Shown piece by piece: positions 22,220 through 33,649 of a stretch of DNA of 64,000 nucleotides. The notes under the pieces were generated by a model. It saw nothing but the letters and a program-made list of their open reading frames with translations, was not told the origin of the DNA and did not search any database. Each line of letters starts with the position of its first letter. The first letter of the stretch is position 1. The stretch covers positions 30,652,411 through 30,716,410 of the forward strand of contig NC_041004.1 in assembly GCF_004193775.1 (NCBI RefSeq). Reading direction: 5' to 3'. The translations under genes and the position numbers were made by a program. Source of the stretch: Glycine soja (lineage: Eukaryota; Streptophyta; Magnoliopsida; Fabales; Fabaceae).

Positions 22220-23251
22220 ATGCATCGTGCACCTGTTAAATTAAACTTAATTGTGCAAGATGACATGTCAAATGAGGCTTATCATAATGATGATGACCCT
22301 AAGAGCTATGAAGAGGTCATGAGAAGCTCGGATTGCAACAAATGGCAAAAAGTCATGGAATCTGAAATAGAATCAATGAAGATCAACAAAGTATGGACTT
22401 TAGTTGAATCTTCAAAGGATATAAAACCAATTGGTTATAAATGGGTTTACAAGAAAAAGATTGGAGCAGATGGAAAGGTCGAGACCTACAAAGCTCACCT
22501 TGTTGCTAAAGGATATCATCAACAAGAAGGAATATATTATGACGAAACATTTTCTCCTGTGGCAATGCTCAAATCAATTCGGATTCTACTTGCCATAGCA
22601 ACATACTATGATTATGAGATATGGCAAATGGATGTGAAAACAACTTTCCTTAATGGTGAGTTGAAAGAGGAAGTGTACATGACACAACCTAAAGGATTCA
22701 CATTATTGGCTGGTTGTAATGAAGTTTGCAAGTTGCAACGATCTATATATGGATTGAAACAAGCTTCTAGAAGTTGGAACATTCATTTTAATAAGACAAT
22801 CGAAAAGTTCGAGTTTGTTAAATGTGAGGAAGAGCCATGTGTTTACAAAAAGGTCAGTGGGAGTGCAATTATTTTCTTAGTGTTATATGTAGATGACATA
22901 TTACTAATTGGAAATGACATACCAACATTGCAAGGCACAAAGATTTGGCTACCAGAACAATTCTCCATGAAGGATTTGGGAGAAGCAGTCTATATTCTAG
23001 GTATAAAGATTTATAGAGATAGATCTAAAAGGTTGCTTGGACTCTCCCAATCTATGTACATGGATACTATCTTAAAGAGATATAACATGGATAATTCCAA
23101 ACGAGGCTATTTGCCTGTAGGTGTTGGAATTAATCTTGGTAGGGAGCATTGTCCAACAACTCCTGAAGAAAGAGAACGCATGAGTAGAGTACCATATGCT
23201 AGTGCAGTGAGGAACATTGGAAAGTGGTTAAGGCCATACTTAAGTACTTAA
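22220..23251 (+). pseudogene. copia reverse transcriptase
   Basis: A 343-codon frame with the full RVT_2 pattern: WTLVESSKDIKPIGYKWVYK, VETYKAHLVAKGYHQQEGI, YYDETFSPVAMLKSIRILLA, WQMDVKTTFLNGELKEEVYM, CKLQRSIYGLKQASRSWNIH and the catalytic FLVLYVDDILLIGN. The YVDD box is intact, though MDVKTTFLNG has T in place of the usual A. After YASAVRNI about 45 residues usually present are deleted, with a frame change into RNase H. Opened by an ATG at 22220 only because of the upstream stop. Confidence 0.9.
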
Positions 23252-23631
23252 GAAGAACTAAAGACCAATTCCTCATTTATGGAGACTCTGAATTGAAACT
23301 GAATACTGATACAAGCTTTGCATCAGACAAAGATGATAGAAAATCCATATCAGGATATGTTTTCACTTTAAATGGTGTTGCAATAAGTTGGAAAAGTTTC
23401 AAGCAAGCTACGGTAGCAGATTCAACTACTGAAGCAGAATATATAGCGGCAAGTGAAGCCGCTAGAAAAGTTATTTGGATGAAAAAGTTCATATTTGAAC
23501 TTGGTGTGGTTCCTTCAATAGAAGAATCGGTCCCATTATTGTGTGACAATAATGGGACTATTGCTCAAGCAAAGGAACCAAGATCACACCAGAAGTCCAA
23601 ACATATTTTTACCAAATGGTCCATTTGATAA
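23224..23631 (+). pseudogene. copia RNase H
   Basis: The frame starts AILKYLRRTKDQFLIYGDSE. It continues with LNTDTSFASDKDDRKSISGY, NGVAISWKSFKQATVADSTT, EAEYIAASEAARKVIWMKKF, VPLLCDNNGTIAQAKEPRSH and QKSKHIFTKWSI, then stops. The usual 50 or so C-terminal residues (up to DPLTKPL) are missing. The LTR starts three bases after the stop, with no purine tract visible. Confidence 0.85.
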
Positions 23632-23973
23632 TGTCCTTGATTAAAATTAAAGACTTGTTATTATAATAGAGATTATGATAATAAGAAATAAGTTTGTTCT
23701 AATTTTAATCTAAACCGTTCTTGATCATATGATTATTGTAAATAGGATATCAATAATCCGGATAGATTAATATATATGTGATAGTAGTTATTGGATAAAT
23801 ATTAATAGATCTCATTTATTAATTTGCATGTATAGATGAGTCACATGTTGATGTGATCATTGAACTGACTCAATTGAAATTTTCTAATGGTTAAAATTTA
23901 TCATAAACTATCGATAAAAAATTCTCAAGAAGAGGTATAATAGATTTCTTTGACCTGAGATTGTCATAGTAAT
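23632..23973 (+). repeat. 3' LTR of the copia element, first part
   Basis: Matches 17757-18098 with scattered differences. It is interrupted after GTAAT by the Ogre-like element and resumes at 43793. Confidence 0.9.
23969..23973. repeat. Target site duplication (left)
   Basis: GTAAT before the Ogre-like 5' LTR, repeated after the 3' LTR at 43788-43792. Confidence 0.95.
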
Positions 23974-25952
23974 TGTCATACCCTAATTTCGTCCGGGGAC
24001 CTTTGCTCGATGACGTGCGACCATTCTTTGGTCCTCGTGAGGTGCTTGGCACCCATCATTAGGCAATTTGTGAAATTCCAGGACATGCCGAAAAACCAAA
24101 AAAAATATTGATGCACAATCCGTAAGTTTCCGTGACACACCGGAAATCAAATGGAAGCATCGTTGCATAATTAAGTGAGGTTCCGTAACATTCCGTAAGT
24201 CAAAAAGGGGATGATTATGTAATCCGCAAGGTTCCGTAACATTACGGAAAGAAAACAAGTATCGTTACGAAATTCGTAAGTTTCCGTAACTTTACGAAAA
24301 AAGAATCACCAAAAAACAGCAGAGGGGGTGTACTTAGTAAAAATGGGGGTGCAAATAGCACCCAGGCCCATTTGGGCCCTCCAGAATATTCCTCCAGAAG
24401 GCGGTTGCTTCTGGAGGAAGCAACCCTGCTCGCCTGGGCGAGCTGGGCGGCAACCACCTCCCCTATTTTGCTATAAATAGGGGAGGAAGGCAAGAGGAAA
24501 GTTCAGCCCCTTAGGCACTTCTCTCTCTTTCGAATTTGCTTGGAAAAATTGTTTCCGTGAAGAAAATCTAAGCCGAGGCGCTTCCGAAACGTTTCCGTAA
24601 CGTTTTCCGTGAGGAATTTCGCAAAGGTTTCAACCGTTCTTCGACGTTCTTCATTCGTTCTTCATCGTTCTTCGATCTTCAACGGGTAAGTACCTCGAAC
24701 CAAGCTTTTCGATTCATTCTATGCACCCATGGTGGTCCACATTGTGTTTCGTGCATTTTTATTCTCGTTTTGTTTACTTTTTATACCCCCTTTTGACGTG
24801 CTTAAGCCATTTTACTTAAGTCATTTCTCGCTTAACTTAAAAATAAAATAAATTTCCACCGAACGTTTGAATTGTATTATCCATTAACTTCGGTTAAAAT
24901 AAATTCCGACCGTTCGGTCGTGCCGTAACCACGTTGGAAATCAAAAAGAGGCAAAAAATAATATAATAATCAAAAAGACATCTTTTAGTAAAATAAAGTA
25001 GAAAATCAATCGGACGTTTTCTCTTTGGAATTTATCATTCTTAATCGAATTGATTAATAACTAAAGTGAAACTAAAGGCTAAAATCAATTCGCCTAGTCA
25101 AGCTCGTCCACAAAAATAGGCTTTTGAAGTTTGTCATTTCATTTTCTCACTAAGTAAAATGGATCATTTTTAAGGTCCAACGCCTTAAAATGATCACCCC
25201 TTAAAGTAAAAAAGAATCACTTGATAAGAAAGAACTACGTAGGTCTGAGTTCCTCATTGAGGATACGTAGGAGCAAAAGCCCCGCTTTTGTCGACCACCC
25301 CAAGAGATCGTTAATGGTCCAATGCCTTAACGTTTCTCTTCTTTCAAAAAAAAAACAAGAGATCGTTAATGGTCCAAATGCCTTAACGTTTCTCTCCTTT
25401 CAAAAACAAGAGATCGTTAATGGTCCAATGCCTTAACGTTTCTCCCCTTTCAAAATCAAAAGACCGTTTAATGGTTCAACACCTTAAATGACCTTTTGTT
25501 CAATAAAAACATATTTTGCAAAAAAGACAAAAACAACTTAACCAAACACTTTGTTCCAAAAGAACTACGTAGGTCTGATTTCCTCATCGCAAATTGAGGA
25601 ATACGTAGGAGCAAAGGGAAACACCCTTGTCGACCACAAAAAAGAAAATATAAAAAGGGTATAAAGGATATAGAGACATAAAAAGGGAACATAAAAAAAT
25701 CAAAGTCATGTTTGCACATTCGATTAAAGGCTGCCGTCCCTTGGGGCGGACGTGTGGGGTGCTAATACCTTCCCCGTGCGTAAATACAACTCCCGAACCT
25801 TTCAACTTAAAAGTTCGTAGATCGCGTCTTTTCCGGTTTTTCCGACGTTTTCCTCAAATAAACGTTGGTGGCGACTCCGCGCGTATTCCTTTCGTGGAAC
25901 ACGCATCCCGCGAGTCTCGCGTCGCCCTCCCGCCGAAGGGTAGGTTGCGACA
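23974..25952 (+). repeat. 5' LTR of the Ogre-like element
   Basis: 1979 bp, offset 17835 from the 3' copy throughout. It contains a TATA box, three tandem copies of about 46 bp (gagatcgttaatggtcca..., 25304-25450) and two copies of a module with CTACGTAGGTCTGA (25235 and 25565). The open frames inside it are not genes; the same frames recur in the 3' LTR. Confidence 0.97.
24472..24480 (+). promoter_or_regulatory. TATA box of the Ogre-like LTR
   Basis: TATAAATAG preceded by a GC-rich stretch. Transcription would begin about 30 bp downstream. Repeated at 42307-42315 in the 3' LTR. Confidence 0.75.
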
Positions 25953-25954
25953 GT

Positions 25955-25972
25955 TGGCGACTCCACTGGGGA
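25955..25972 (+). other. Primer binding site (tRNA-Arg type)
   Basis: TGGCGACTCCACTGGGGA starts two bases after the LTR. By recall, it fits the complement of a plant tRNA-Arg 3' end with CCA, with one difference (A for G). Ogre elements use tRNA-Arg. Confidence 0.8.
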
Positions 25973-26817
25973 CTGTTTTTAGAGAGTTAGGCCATTTTAA
26001 TTTTGTGCAATATTTTACCGTGACTTACCCCTTTGTTGGTTTCCTTTCATTATGTTCTTGTGTATATAAACTCTTTGTTGCTTTTAGTGCGTTATAAATG
26101 TATGCATGAAGTAAATATTTATTCATTTGATGCACACAAACACCAACACTATTTGCACACACTGTGAGTGAAAAAGGGCCCTATACCCGGGTTCATGGGA
26201 GCATAAGGAGTGGAGGTGAATCTGTAATCATGCTAGGTCTCCGACTTGCTTGATTACAGTGAACCCTCATCTAGAGCTTTTCTCTTTAAAAACCTATTGT
26301 TGCTAGTAGTCCCTACTGCTACAATATGTTCGTCAAAGGGGATGATACCTCTAGAAACCATCAAGAGAGATATAACTACCTTGGGAATTATTGCTAAAAG
26401 CCTAGTTAGTTCTCTCCCTTATAGGTCCCTTCAATAGGGGCACGAAGCAAACACGCTGCGTGCCATTTTTCACACTGCCATGCATGAGTATCATATACCC
26501 TTTTGCTTATGTTCGGTAAATATTGTTATACTGTGCACATTCCCGCATTGTGTCTTTTGCATAGGCATTGCATATGGGTTCTGTCTTGATCCCTACTGTA
26601 AACAAACCAACGGAGGGTCCGTGTCGCCTTCTTAAAAACGTGCGTTGGGGCATTTCGCTACCCCTAGACGTCGTATCTAAGAAGGGGACAAATTCCCCGG
26701 ACCCCCGCATTCCTAGATTGCATCTGTGTCATATGCATTCCATCATGCATTCATCCATCCCACCCATGAGATATCGGAGTTTTGATTTGCACCAGCTTTT
26801 GTCTCACTTTAGTAAGC
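25973..26817 (+). other. Leader of the Ogre-like element
   Basis: Untranslated region before ORF1. No long frame of its own. It contains a segment (about 26595-26770) that recurs, diverged, after ORF1 at about 28840-28980. Confidence 0.6.
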
Positions 26818-28683
26818 ATGGGAACAAATCAAACCGGCAAGAGGTTCTACCAAGTCAAGGTCAAAAGCCCAGATACCACCAGCATCAAGGAATTAGGGCG
26901 GTTGATGGAACCCCTCCAAATACAAGCCTTCCGCAAGACTTACGGAAAGATCTTAGAGTTGACCATAACAGAGGTGTCCATAGAAGCCATTGCATCACTC
27001 ACCCAATACTACGACCAGCCTTTGAGATGCTTCACATTCGGAGACTTCCAATTAGTACCAACCATTGAAGAATTTGAAGAAATTCTAGGATGTCCTCTCG
27101 GGGGAAGAAAACCATATCTTTCCTCCGGATGTCTCCTCTCTTTGAGCAGAATTGCAACTGTGGTCAAGGATTCAGCAAGAGGTTTGGACCGCATAAAACA
27201 GACTCGGAACGGCATAGCGGGCCTACCACAGAAGTACCTAGAAGACGAGGCGAGGGGTATGGCCAATCAAGGAGACTGGGTCCCGTTTATGGATGTGTTA
27301 GCTTTGCTAATTTTTGGGGTCGTCCTCTTTCCAAACGTGGATGGTTTGGTAGACCTAGCAGCAATCGACGCTTTCCTTGCCTACCACCATAGCAAGGAAA
27401 GTCCGGTGGTAGCTGTCTTGGCAGATCTATTTGACACATTTGACCGAAGGTGCGAGAAGAGTAGCGCACGGATCATCTGTTGCTTACCCGCCCTCTGTGT
27501 TTGGTTGGTTTCACACTTGTTCCAACAAGACACAAGACATCCATGTCCGCTCCTGAGCCATCGCTCGTGTACTGAAAAGAGGAGAATGGATTGGGACCAG
27601 CTCTTGGCCGGGATAGGAGGTAGAACAATCAGTTGGTTCCCCCGATGGAAGGAAGGAAAAGAAGGAGTCCTTTTCTCATGTGGAAGATACCCAAACATTC
27701 CGCTGGTAGGAACGAGGGGTTGTATTAATTACAATCCCACGCTCGCTATAAGACAACTAGGGTACCCCATGAGGGGAGCACCGACGGAAGAAAGCATGTC
27801 TCCTTTCCTTGTGAGGGATCTCGGCGCACAAAATTCCAAGACTATACAAAGAATCCATAAGGCATGGGAAACCCCGTTAAGGAAAGATCAAGAGCTTAGA
27901 GGCATTCGTAATGGCATCATTGGTGGGTACCACGAATGGCTGAAAGTTCATATACGAGGTTTAGATTGGCTCGCCAAGTTAAAAGTCGTCAGCAAAGAGA
28001 GTTTTGAAGCACCGGAAGAGGACGAAGAAGTCCAAGCTCTCAAAAGCGAGTTAGGAAAGGCAAAACTTGCCAAGGAGAAGTTCAAGTTGGCTGCTACGCA
28101 CGTTCGGAAGGAGTGTGCCGGGTTACGGGAAGAGAATGCAATTACCGCAAGAGCCCTTGAACAAGAGACCAAGAGGGCTCGCAAGGAAGAGTATGGCCGG
28201 AACAAATTTCGCGGAGCTCTATGGGGTAGCAATAATGAACTCAAGTTGCGAAGGGAAGAAAGGGACCAGTCGCGAGCACATAGCATGGTTTTGAAAGAGG
28301 AGTTAGTTGCCTGTTCAAGGTCCAAAAGAAGCTTGTCTCAGCGTTTATGCGAGACGGAGACCAACATGCTAGCTATCATCGCCAAGTACCAAGAAGAGTT
28401 AGGTCTAGCCGCGGCCCACGAGCATAGAATCGCGGATGAGTATGCTCAAGTATATGCGGAAAAAGAGGCTAGAGGAAGGGTGATCGACTCTTTACACCAA
28501 GAGGCAACCATGTGGATGGACCGGTTTGCTCTTACCTTGAACGGGAGTCAAGAACTTCCCCGCTTGTTAGCCAAGGCCAAGGCGATGGCAGACACCTACT
28601 CCACCCCCGAAGAGATTCATGGGCTTCTCGGCTATTGTCAGCATATGATAGACTTAATGGCCCACATAATTAGAAATCGTTAG
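26818..28683 (+). CDS. Ogre-type ORF1, intact, function unknown
   Basis: About 621 codons from ATG (26818; MGTNQTGKRFYQVKVKSPDT) to TAG, uninterrupted. An earlier in-frame TTG at 26782 is not a plausible plant start. The N-terminal 350 residues form one globular-looking domain with LTQYYDQPLRCFTFGDFQLV, PTIEEFEEILGCPLG, a DVLALLIFGVVLFPNVDGLV hydrophobic stretch and later PNIPLVGTRGCINYNPTLAI. This resembles the plant mobile-domain/DUF7745-like family seen in legume Ogre elements. Residues 420-560 are highly charged, with heptad-like K/E/L/A spacing, so a coiled coil is likely. It lies between PBS and gag, where Ogre elements carry ORF1 of unknown role. It is the only intact retroelement ORF in the window. 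Confidence 0.85.
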   Translation: MGTNQTGKRFYQVKVKSPDTTSIKELGRLMEPLQIQAFRKTYGKILELTITEVSIEAIASLTQYYDQPLRCFTFGDFQLVPTIEEFEEILGCPLGGRKPYLSSGCLLSLSRIATVVKDSARGLDRIKQTRNGIAGLPQKYLEDEARGMANQGDWVPFMDVLALLIFGVVLFPNVDGLVDLAAIDAFLAYHHSKESPVVAVLADLFDTFDRRCEKSSARIICCLPALCVWLVSHLFQQDTRHPCPLLSHRSCTEKRRMDWDQLLAGIGGRTISWFPRWKEGKEGVLFSCGRYPNIPLVGTRGCINYNPTLAIRQLGYPMRGAPTEESMSPFLVRDLGAQNSKTIQRIHKAWETPLRKDQELRGIRNGIIGGYHEWLKVHIRGLDWLAKLKVVSKESFEAPEEDEEVQALKSELGKAKLAKEKFKLAATHVRKECAGLREENAITARALEQETKRARKEEYGRNKFRGALWGSNNELKLRREERDQSRAHSMVLKEELVACSRSKRSLSQRLCETETNMLAIIAKYQEELGLAAAHEHRIADEYAQVYAEKEARGRVIDSLHQEATMWMDRFALTLNGSQELPRLLAKAKAMADTYSTPEEIHGLLGYCQHMIDLMAHIIRNR

Positions 28684-29856
28684 GAAACTTGTATGGTCTC
28701 TCAGACCTTGACTGGATACGACTTCTTTTTTGAAATAAAATGAGTTGGTCCCATGTTTCTACTCCAAAAAGCATGTGCAAATCAAATCACTCCTACATTT
28801 TATCTCTAGCATGCATTGTATGTTGGTCTCGTCCTTTGTCACGGGAAGCCGGAAGGTCCATATCACCTTCTTAATTGTACACATGGGGCACTGCGCCCCC
28901 AAATGCGCAAGTAAGAAGAGATAATTTTCCGGGCTCTCGTGTCCGTAAAATGCATTCATATCATGCATCGCATAAGCATCTCTTCATAACATCATAATGG
29001 ACATATCCTGCATTTGTCCGTTATCATATTCCAGCCTCACATTTTGCATGAGTCATGGCATCATCATGCATATGCGTTCAACAAACTTTTTGATCTGCAA
29101 AATTGTATACCATTTGTTTTCATGTTTGCTCATCCTTGCGTTTTCCTCTACAAAACAAAAACAAAAAAGGGGGAAGCGTGAAACTTCACACTACATTCTT
29201 AGTTTCATGTGTTAGGCACCACGAGCCAACCATGTTGGGATCATAAACCCGTTTCACTTTAAAAAATAATTGAACATGGTACCTAATGCATGGTTAACTA
29301 GGAAATGGTGTTTCTTCGGGCATCTCAATTTCATAATTACATTTTCCGTGCATAAGCTTAAAGTATGCCCGAGACATTCATCCCTATGAGATGTTGTCGA
29401 AGTATTGGCGATCAGAATTGCCATTCCTTGGATTATAGGGTTGAACCAAGCTCATGCTTTTACAAAAAGGTCCATCAAGTCAAGTTGAAATATGGAAGTA
29501 ACCGTCTTGCAAAATTGGGGCAAAAGATGAATTGAGTCACATCACTGCTTCGTCTACTGCCAAACATATTTAGGATTATTGATGTCCTTGTTACTTCCAG
29601 TTTCACCTTGACAAAGATGTCATGGACCATGTTGAAAATCTAAATTGATTCAACCCCATATCTTGCGTAAAAATTCGCAATACTTCAACTGTACATCATT
29701 CGCATACATCCATGCTTTTCATTGGTTGCATTGCTCATTGCATTCTTTCCTTGAAAAATAAAATAAAATAAAATAAAATGAACTTAATCATTGTTATAAA
29801 AAAGAAAAAGACACGCTTTACGGCGCCCTTACCGAACTCGTGCTAGAGCTAGAGTA
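28684..29856 (+). other. Spacer between ORF1 and gag
   Basis: Non-coding. The part just after ORF1 (28840-28980: 'ggaaggtcc..tatcaccttctta', 'ggggca', 'aatgcattcatatcatgcat') echoes the leader at 26600-26770. An aaata run lies at 29755-29780. No gene seen. Confidence 0.6.
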
Positions 29857-31600
29857 ATGGGTGAAGCAGAGGAGGTGCAAGAGAAGATGGAGGCCGACAT
29901 GGAGGCCATGAAAGAGCAAATGGCCACAATGATGGAGGCCATGATGAGCATGAAGAAGATAATGGAAGCCAATGCGGTTATAGTTGCCGCTACTAGCGCT
30001 GTCGCTAAGGTGAACCCGATGCTCCCATCTGGCCTCAAGCAAATGAATCATCCAACCTAAAATATGGTAGGCAAAGATTTAGGAAGTACGGATGACCCCA
30101 AGATGTGCAAATTCAAAACAAGCACGCCTTCCCGCCATATGGCTTGCCTCCCAAACTATACACCACCCAATGTGGTGTACATTCCCAATGAGGATGTCAA
30201 TAACTCCACTCCCATACCCATTGAAAGCCAGCAACCCCAAACTGATCATGCACATGTCTCTTAAACCGTGGAAGAGACCCATAAAATTCCCCATCACAAT
30301 CTAGCCGACTTCGAGCCTTGGCTCGGATATACCACTGAAGGGCAAGCAGTTGGTGGTATACCCTTTGAAAACACTTTGGAGGGCCCTCAGTTTCGCCCAC
30401 AACCACAACCATTGCGTTTTGTGGTGGGAAGAGCCCCTCCTGCTATGTCCGAAAAGGGAAAGGCGGATCATCTAAAGGAAAGGCTCAGGGCCATTGAAGG
30501 AGGTGAAGATTATGCCTTTGCTAACCTAGAAAAGTTGTTCCTAATACCCAAACATGGTCATTCCCAAGTTCAAGGTGCTGGACTTTGACAAGTACAAGGG
30601 GACTACTTGTCTCAAGAACCATCTAAAGATGTATTGTCAGAAGATGGGGGAATACGCAAAAGATGAGGAATTGCTGATACATTCCTTCCAAGAAAGTTTT
30701 ACTGGGGTAGCTGTTACCTAGTACACTAACTTGGAACCTTCCCGAGTCCATTCTTGGAAGGACCTAATGGTTGCCTTTGTTAGGCAGTATCAGTACAATT
30801 TTGATATGGTTCCGGATAGGATGCAACTACAGAACATGTGCAAAAAGGGGGACGGATCTTTCAAAGAACACGCCCAAAAGGTGGAGGGATCTGGCGGCCC
30901 AGGTGGTACCCCCAATAATGGAAAGGGAGACGATAATCGTGATGGTAGACACATTATCGGTACTCCACTATGAAAAGATGGTGGGCTGCACACCCTCAAA
31001 GCTTTGCAGATTTGGTCTTCGCCAGTGAAAGGATCAATGTGGGTCCGAAAAGAGGCAAATTTGATCATCCTACTAGGACGACTGAGAAAACTGGGGCAAA
31101 TAAAGAGGGTGAGGATGAGGGAGAAACCCATGCTGTGACTGCCATTCCTGTACGGCCAAGTTTCCCACCAACCCAACAATATCTTTACTCAGCCAATAAC
31201 AAACTTTCTCCTTACCCACCACCCAGTTATCCACAAAGGCCATCCCTAAATCTACCACAAAGTCTGTCTACTGCACTTCCAATGACGAACACCACCTTTA
31301 GCACAAACCAAAAACACCAACCAAGAAGTGAATTTTGCAGCGAGAAAGCCTGTAGAATTCACCCCAATTCCAGTGTCCTATGCTGACTTGCTCCCATATC
31401 TACTTGATAATTCAATGGTAGCCATAACCCTAGCCAAGGTTCATCAACCTCCATTTCTCCGAGAATACGACTCAAACGCAACGTGTGCTTGTCACGGAGA
31501 AGCCCCAGGGCGTTCCATTGAGCATGGTAGGGCTCTAAAGCGTAAGGTGCAATGTCTAATTGATGCGGGCTGGCTGAAATTTGAGGAGAATTGCGTGTAA
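29857..31600 (+). pseudogene. Ogre-like gag, broken
   Basis: Frames in series give a legume Ogre-type gag. Start: MGEAEEVQEKMEADMEAMKE followed by MMEAMMSMKKIMEANAVIVA. Then come LPNYTPPNVVYIPNEDVNN, ADFEPWLGYTTEGQAVGG and ERLRAIEGGEDYAFANLEKL. The capsid-like part has LDFDKYKGTTCLKNHLKMYC, NLEPSRVHSWKDLMVAFVRQ and YQYNFDMVPDRMQLQNMCKK. A region before the protease follows (KPVEFTPIPVSYADLLPYLL). Stops at 30058, 30262 and about 30720 (TAG where a W is usual) and frameshifts near 30590, 30880 and 31330 make it non-functional. No protease or pol follows. Confidence 0.88.
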
Positions 31601-33645
31601 ATCCTGACATTGACAAGAGATGCCACACATGGGGCAATTTTGAAAGCTGTTGTTAGGTGTCCCTAATGACTCATCAGGGTTTCCAAGTTTATGCCATTAT
31701 TGTAAACCACAGCTACAATGTTAAATGAAATGGATAAAGTTGATATCTTTGTCCCTCATCCTCTCACAAACGCATGTTTGCTTATTCAACTTTCATCGGA
31801 ATGTGGGTGCAAGCCATTGGTCTATTTGCTCAAGCGACCTGCGCTCCTGAGTGTTGACTTCCAAGACTGTTCAATCAGAGATTACTCGTCTTGCACGTTG
31901 GTGGGGGTGCCGTAAAAAAACGAGTAAAGTTCAAAACAAACAAGTTTCAAAATAAAATAAAATAAAAGTGTTCAAAAAGAAAAAAAAAACATTTGATTGA
32001 CTGTGCTTTCAAGACGTTCATGTGACCTCATTTTATCATCCTGGAAAGTTTGTCTTTTTAGAGAGAAGTGAGTTATCAAGAATAGGATGTTGGACAAATG
32101 GCCTCAGTTACCTTGAGAAGAAGAGGGGATTGAATTAAGATACGAATATTATTCCCCAATTAAACTTTCACTCTCTCTTTTCGGATTAACAATGCACATA
32201 GGGACAACCCTTCCCTTGTGTTCAAGAATCCCCTACAACAAGAGACCCACGGTCTCTTAATCCCTTTTCAGAAATAAGAAGAAGAGAAGAAGAGGTCTCT
32301 CATAAAAGAGGTAGATTGTAAAATGAAGATCAATAAAAAATTCCTTATTGAATAAGCAAGTGGTTGACCAAGGAATCTTTTTGAGAGGATAAGACATTTC
32401 AATTCAGAAAAACTCTTGATCTTTCGAGAGGATAAAACTGTTTGGGCAATGAAAACTCTCTTTAAAACATTTGAATGGCCATTCATAAAACATTTGAATA
32501 GATATGTCTCTTGGAAATTATTTTCTGAAAATCCCCTCTGGTAATCAATTACAAGACTTATGTAAACGATTACAGGTTTTAAAAATTTGAATTAAAACAT
32601 TTTCAACTGCTGGTAATCGAGTACCAGAGAGCAAATCTCAATTTGAAATGATAGAATTCTTTGGTCAAACCTTTTGTTTTTCAATTTGGAAACTTCTTCC
32701 TATGATTCTAGAGATCAAATTGATCATATATCTTGGATTCTTGTCTTGAATAAAACTTAGAAGCATTTGATCCTTTAGCATCATCAAGACATCAAAACAT
32801 CTTGCTTCTACAAAGGAGTCAATTGACTTAATCCATCAACTGAAAGATCCTTCAACTATTTCTCGTCCTTGGAAAATTCTTTTTTGCAAGAATCAACTGC
32901 TTCTTTCATTCTTCCTCACTACGAGGTCGTGAAAACAAGACAACAATTGGTACCTCTAAGCCCTACACTGGGGCAACGAAAGGCACCATGCGAAAACTTC
33001 AAGCGAACCTAGGGGCAGATTAGAAGTTCTCACCCAATAGGTTCCCTCCTACAAGGTCATGACGAAAGGCAACGATTGATACCTCAAAGCCTTACACTGA
33101 GGCAATGAGGGGCACCGTGCATGAGCCTCAAGTGAACATAGGGGCCGATCAAAAGTTCTCACCCATCGATGTTTTTAACAAAAAAAAGGGGGAACAAACC
33201 CTAGGATTTCAATAGATTGATTAATTATCAAACGACTCCATTCCCGTCACTCCAAAACGGTCAAGTGACTAAATCAAACAGAACATACACTCTGAGGGAG
33301 TTCCCGGAGAGATTTGCAAAAAGATAGGATGAGGTTGCATGAATTATCACCTCTTTCAAAAGGACAGTCAATCTGTGTTTTCCAAAAAAAATTAAATCAA
33401 AATCAAAATCACAAAATAGGGAAAGAATGTCATGAACATTGTACAACTTTCCATTACATTGCATTGTTTCAAATGAAGTCCGCATTTACCAAATTTCACG
33501 ACAAAGTTGCATGCATCTGCATCCCTAAAAATCATGTTAACTGCATAGATTTCCTACATCTAATCTTGTGGATTTGGGATGACCGGCCCTCTCGATGAGT
33601 CGATCTCTTGCTTTCTCATAAGGGTGGACCCTTGGGTACTTGTAC
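31601..33645 (+). other. Non-coding stretch with a 120-bp direct duplication
   Basis: After gag the frame decays and no pol domain appears. Two copies of about 120 bp (32928-33045 and 33046-33168) share gatacctc/ggtacctc, 'tacactg(g/a)ggcaa' and 'aaaagttctcaccca'. Near 32544-32640 lie ctggtaatc-type near-palindromes ('ctctggtaatcaattac', 'ctggtaatcgagtaccagag') of a kind common in soybean repeats (recall). Confidence 0.6.
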
Positions 33646-33649
33646 CTAT

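Noticed and set aside
24242..25805. ORFs of 70-130 codons in the Ogre-like LTR
   Set aside because: Identical in the 3' LTR at +17835, on both strands, with no domain; they lie in LTR regulatory sequence.
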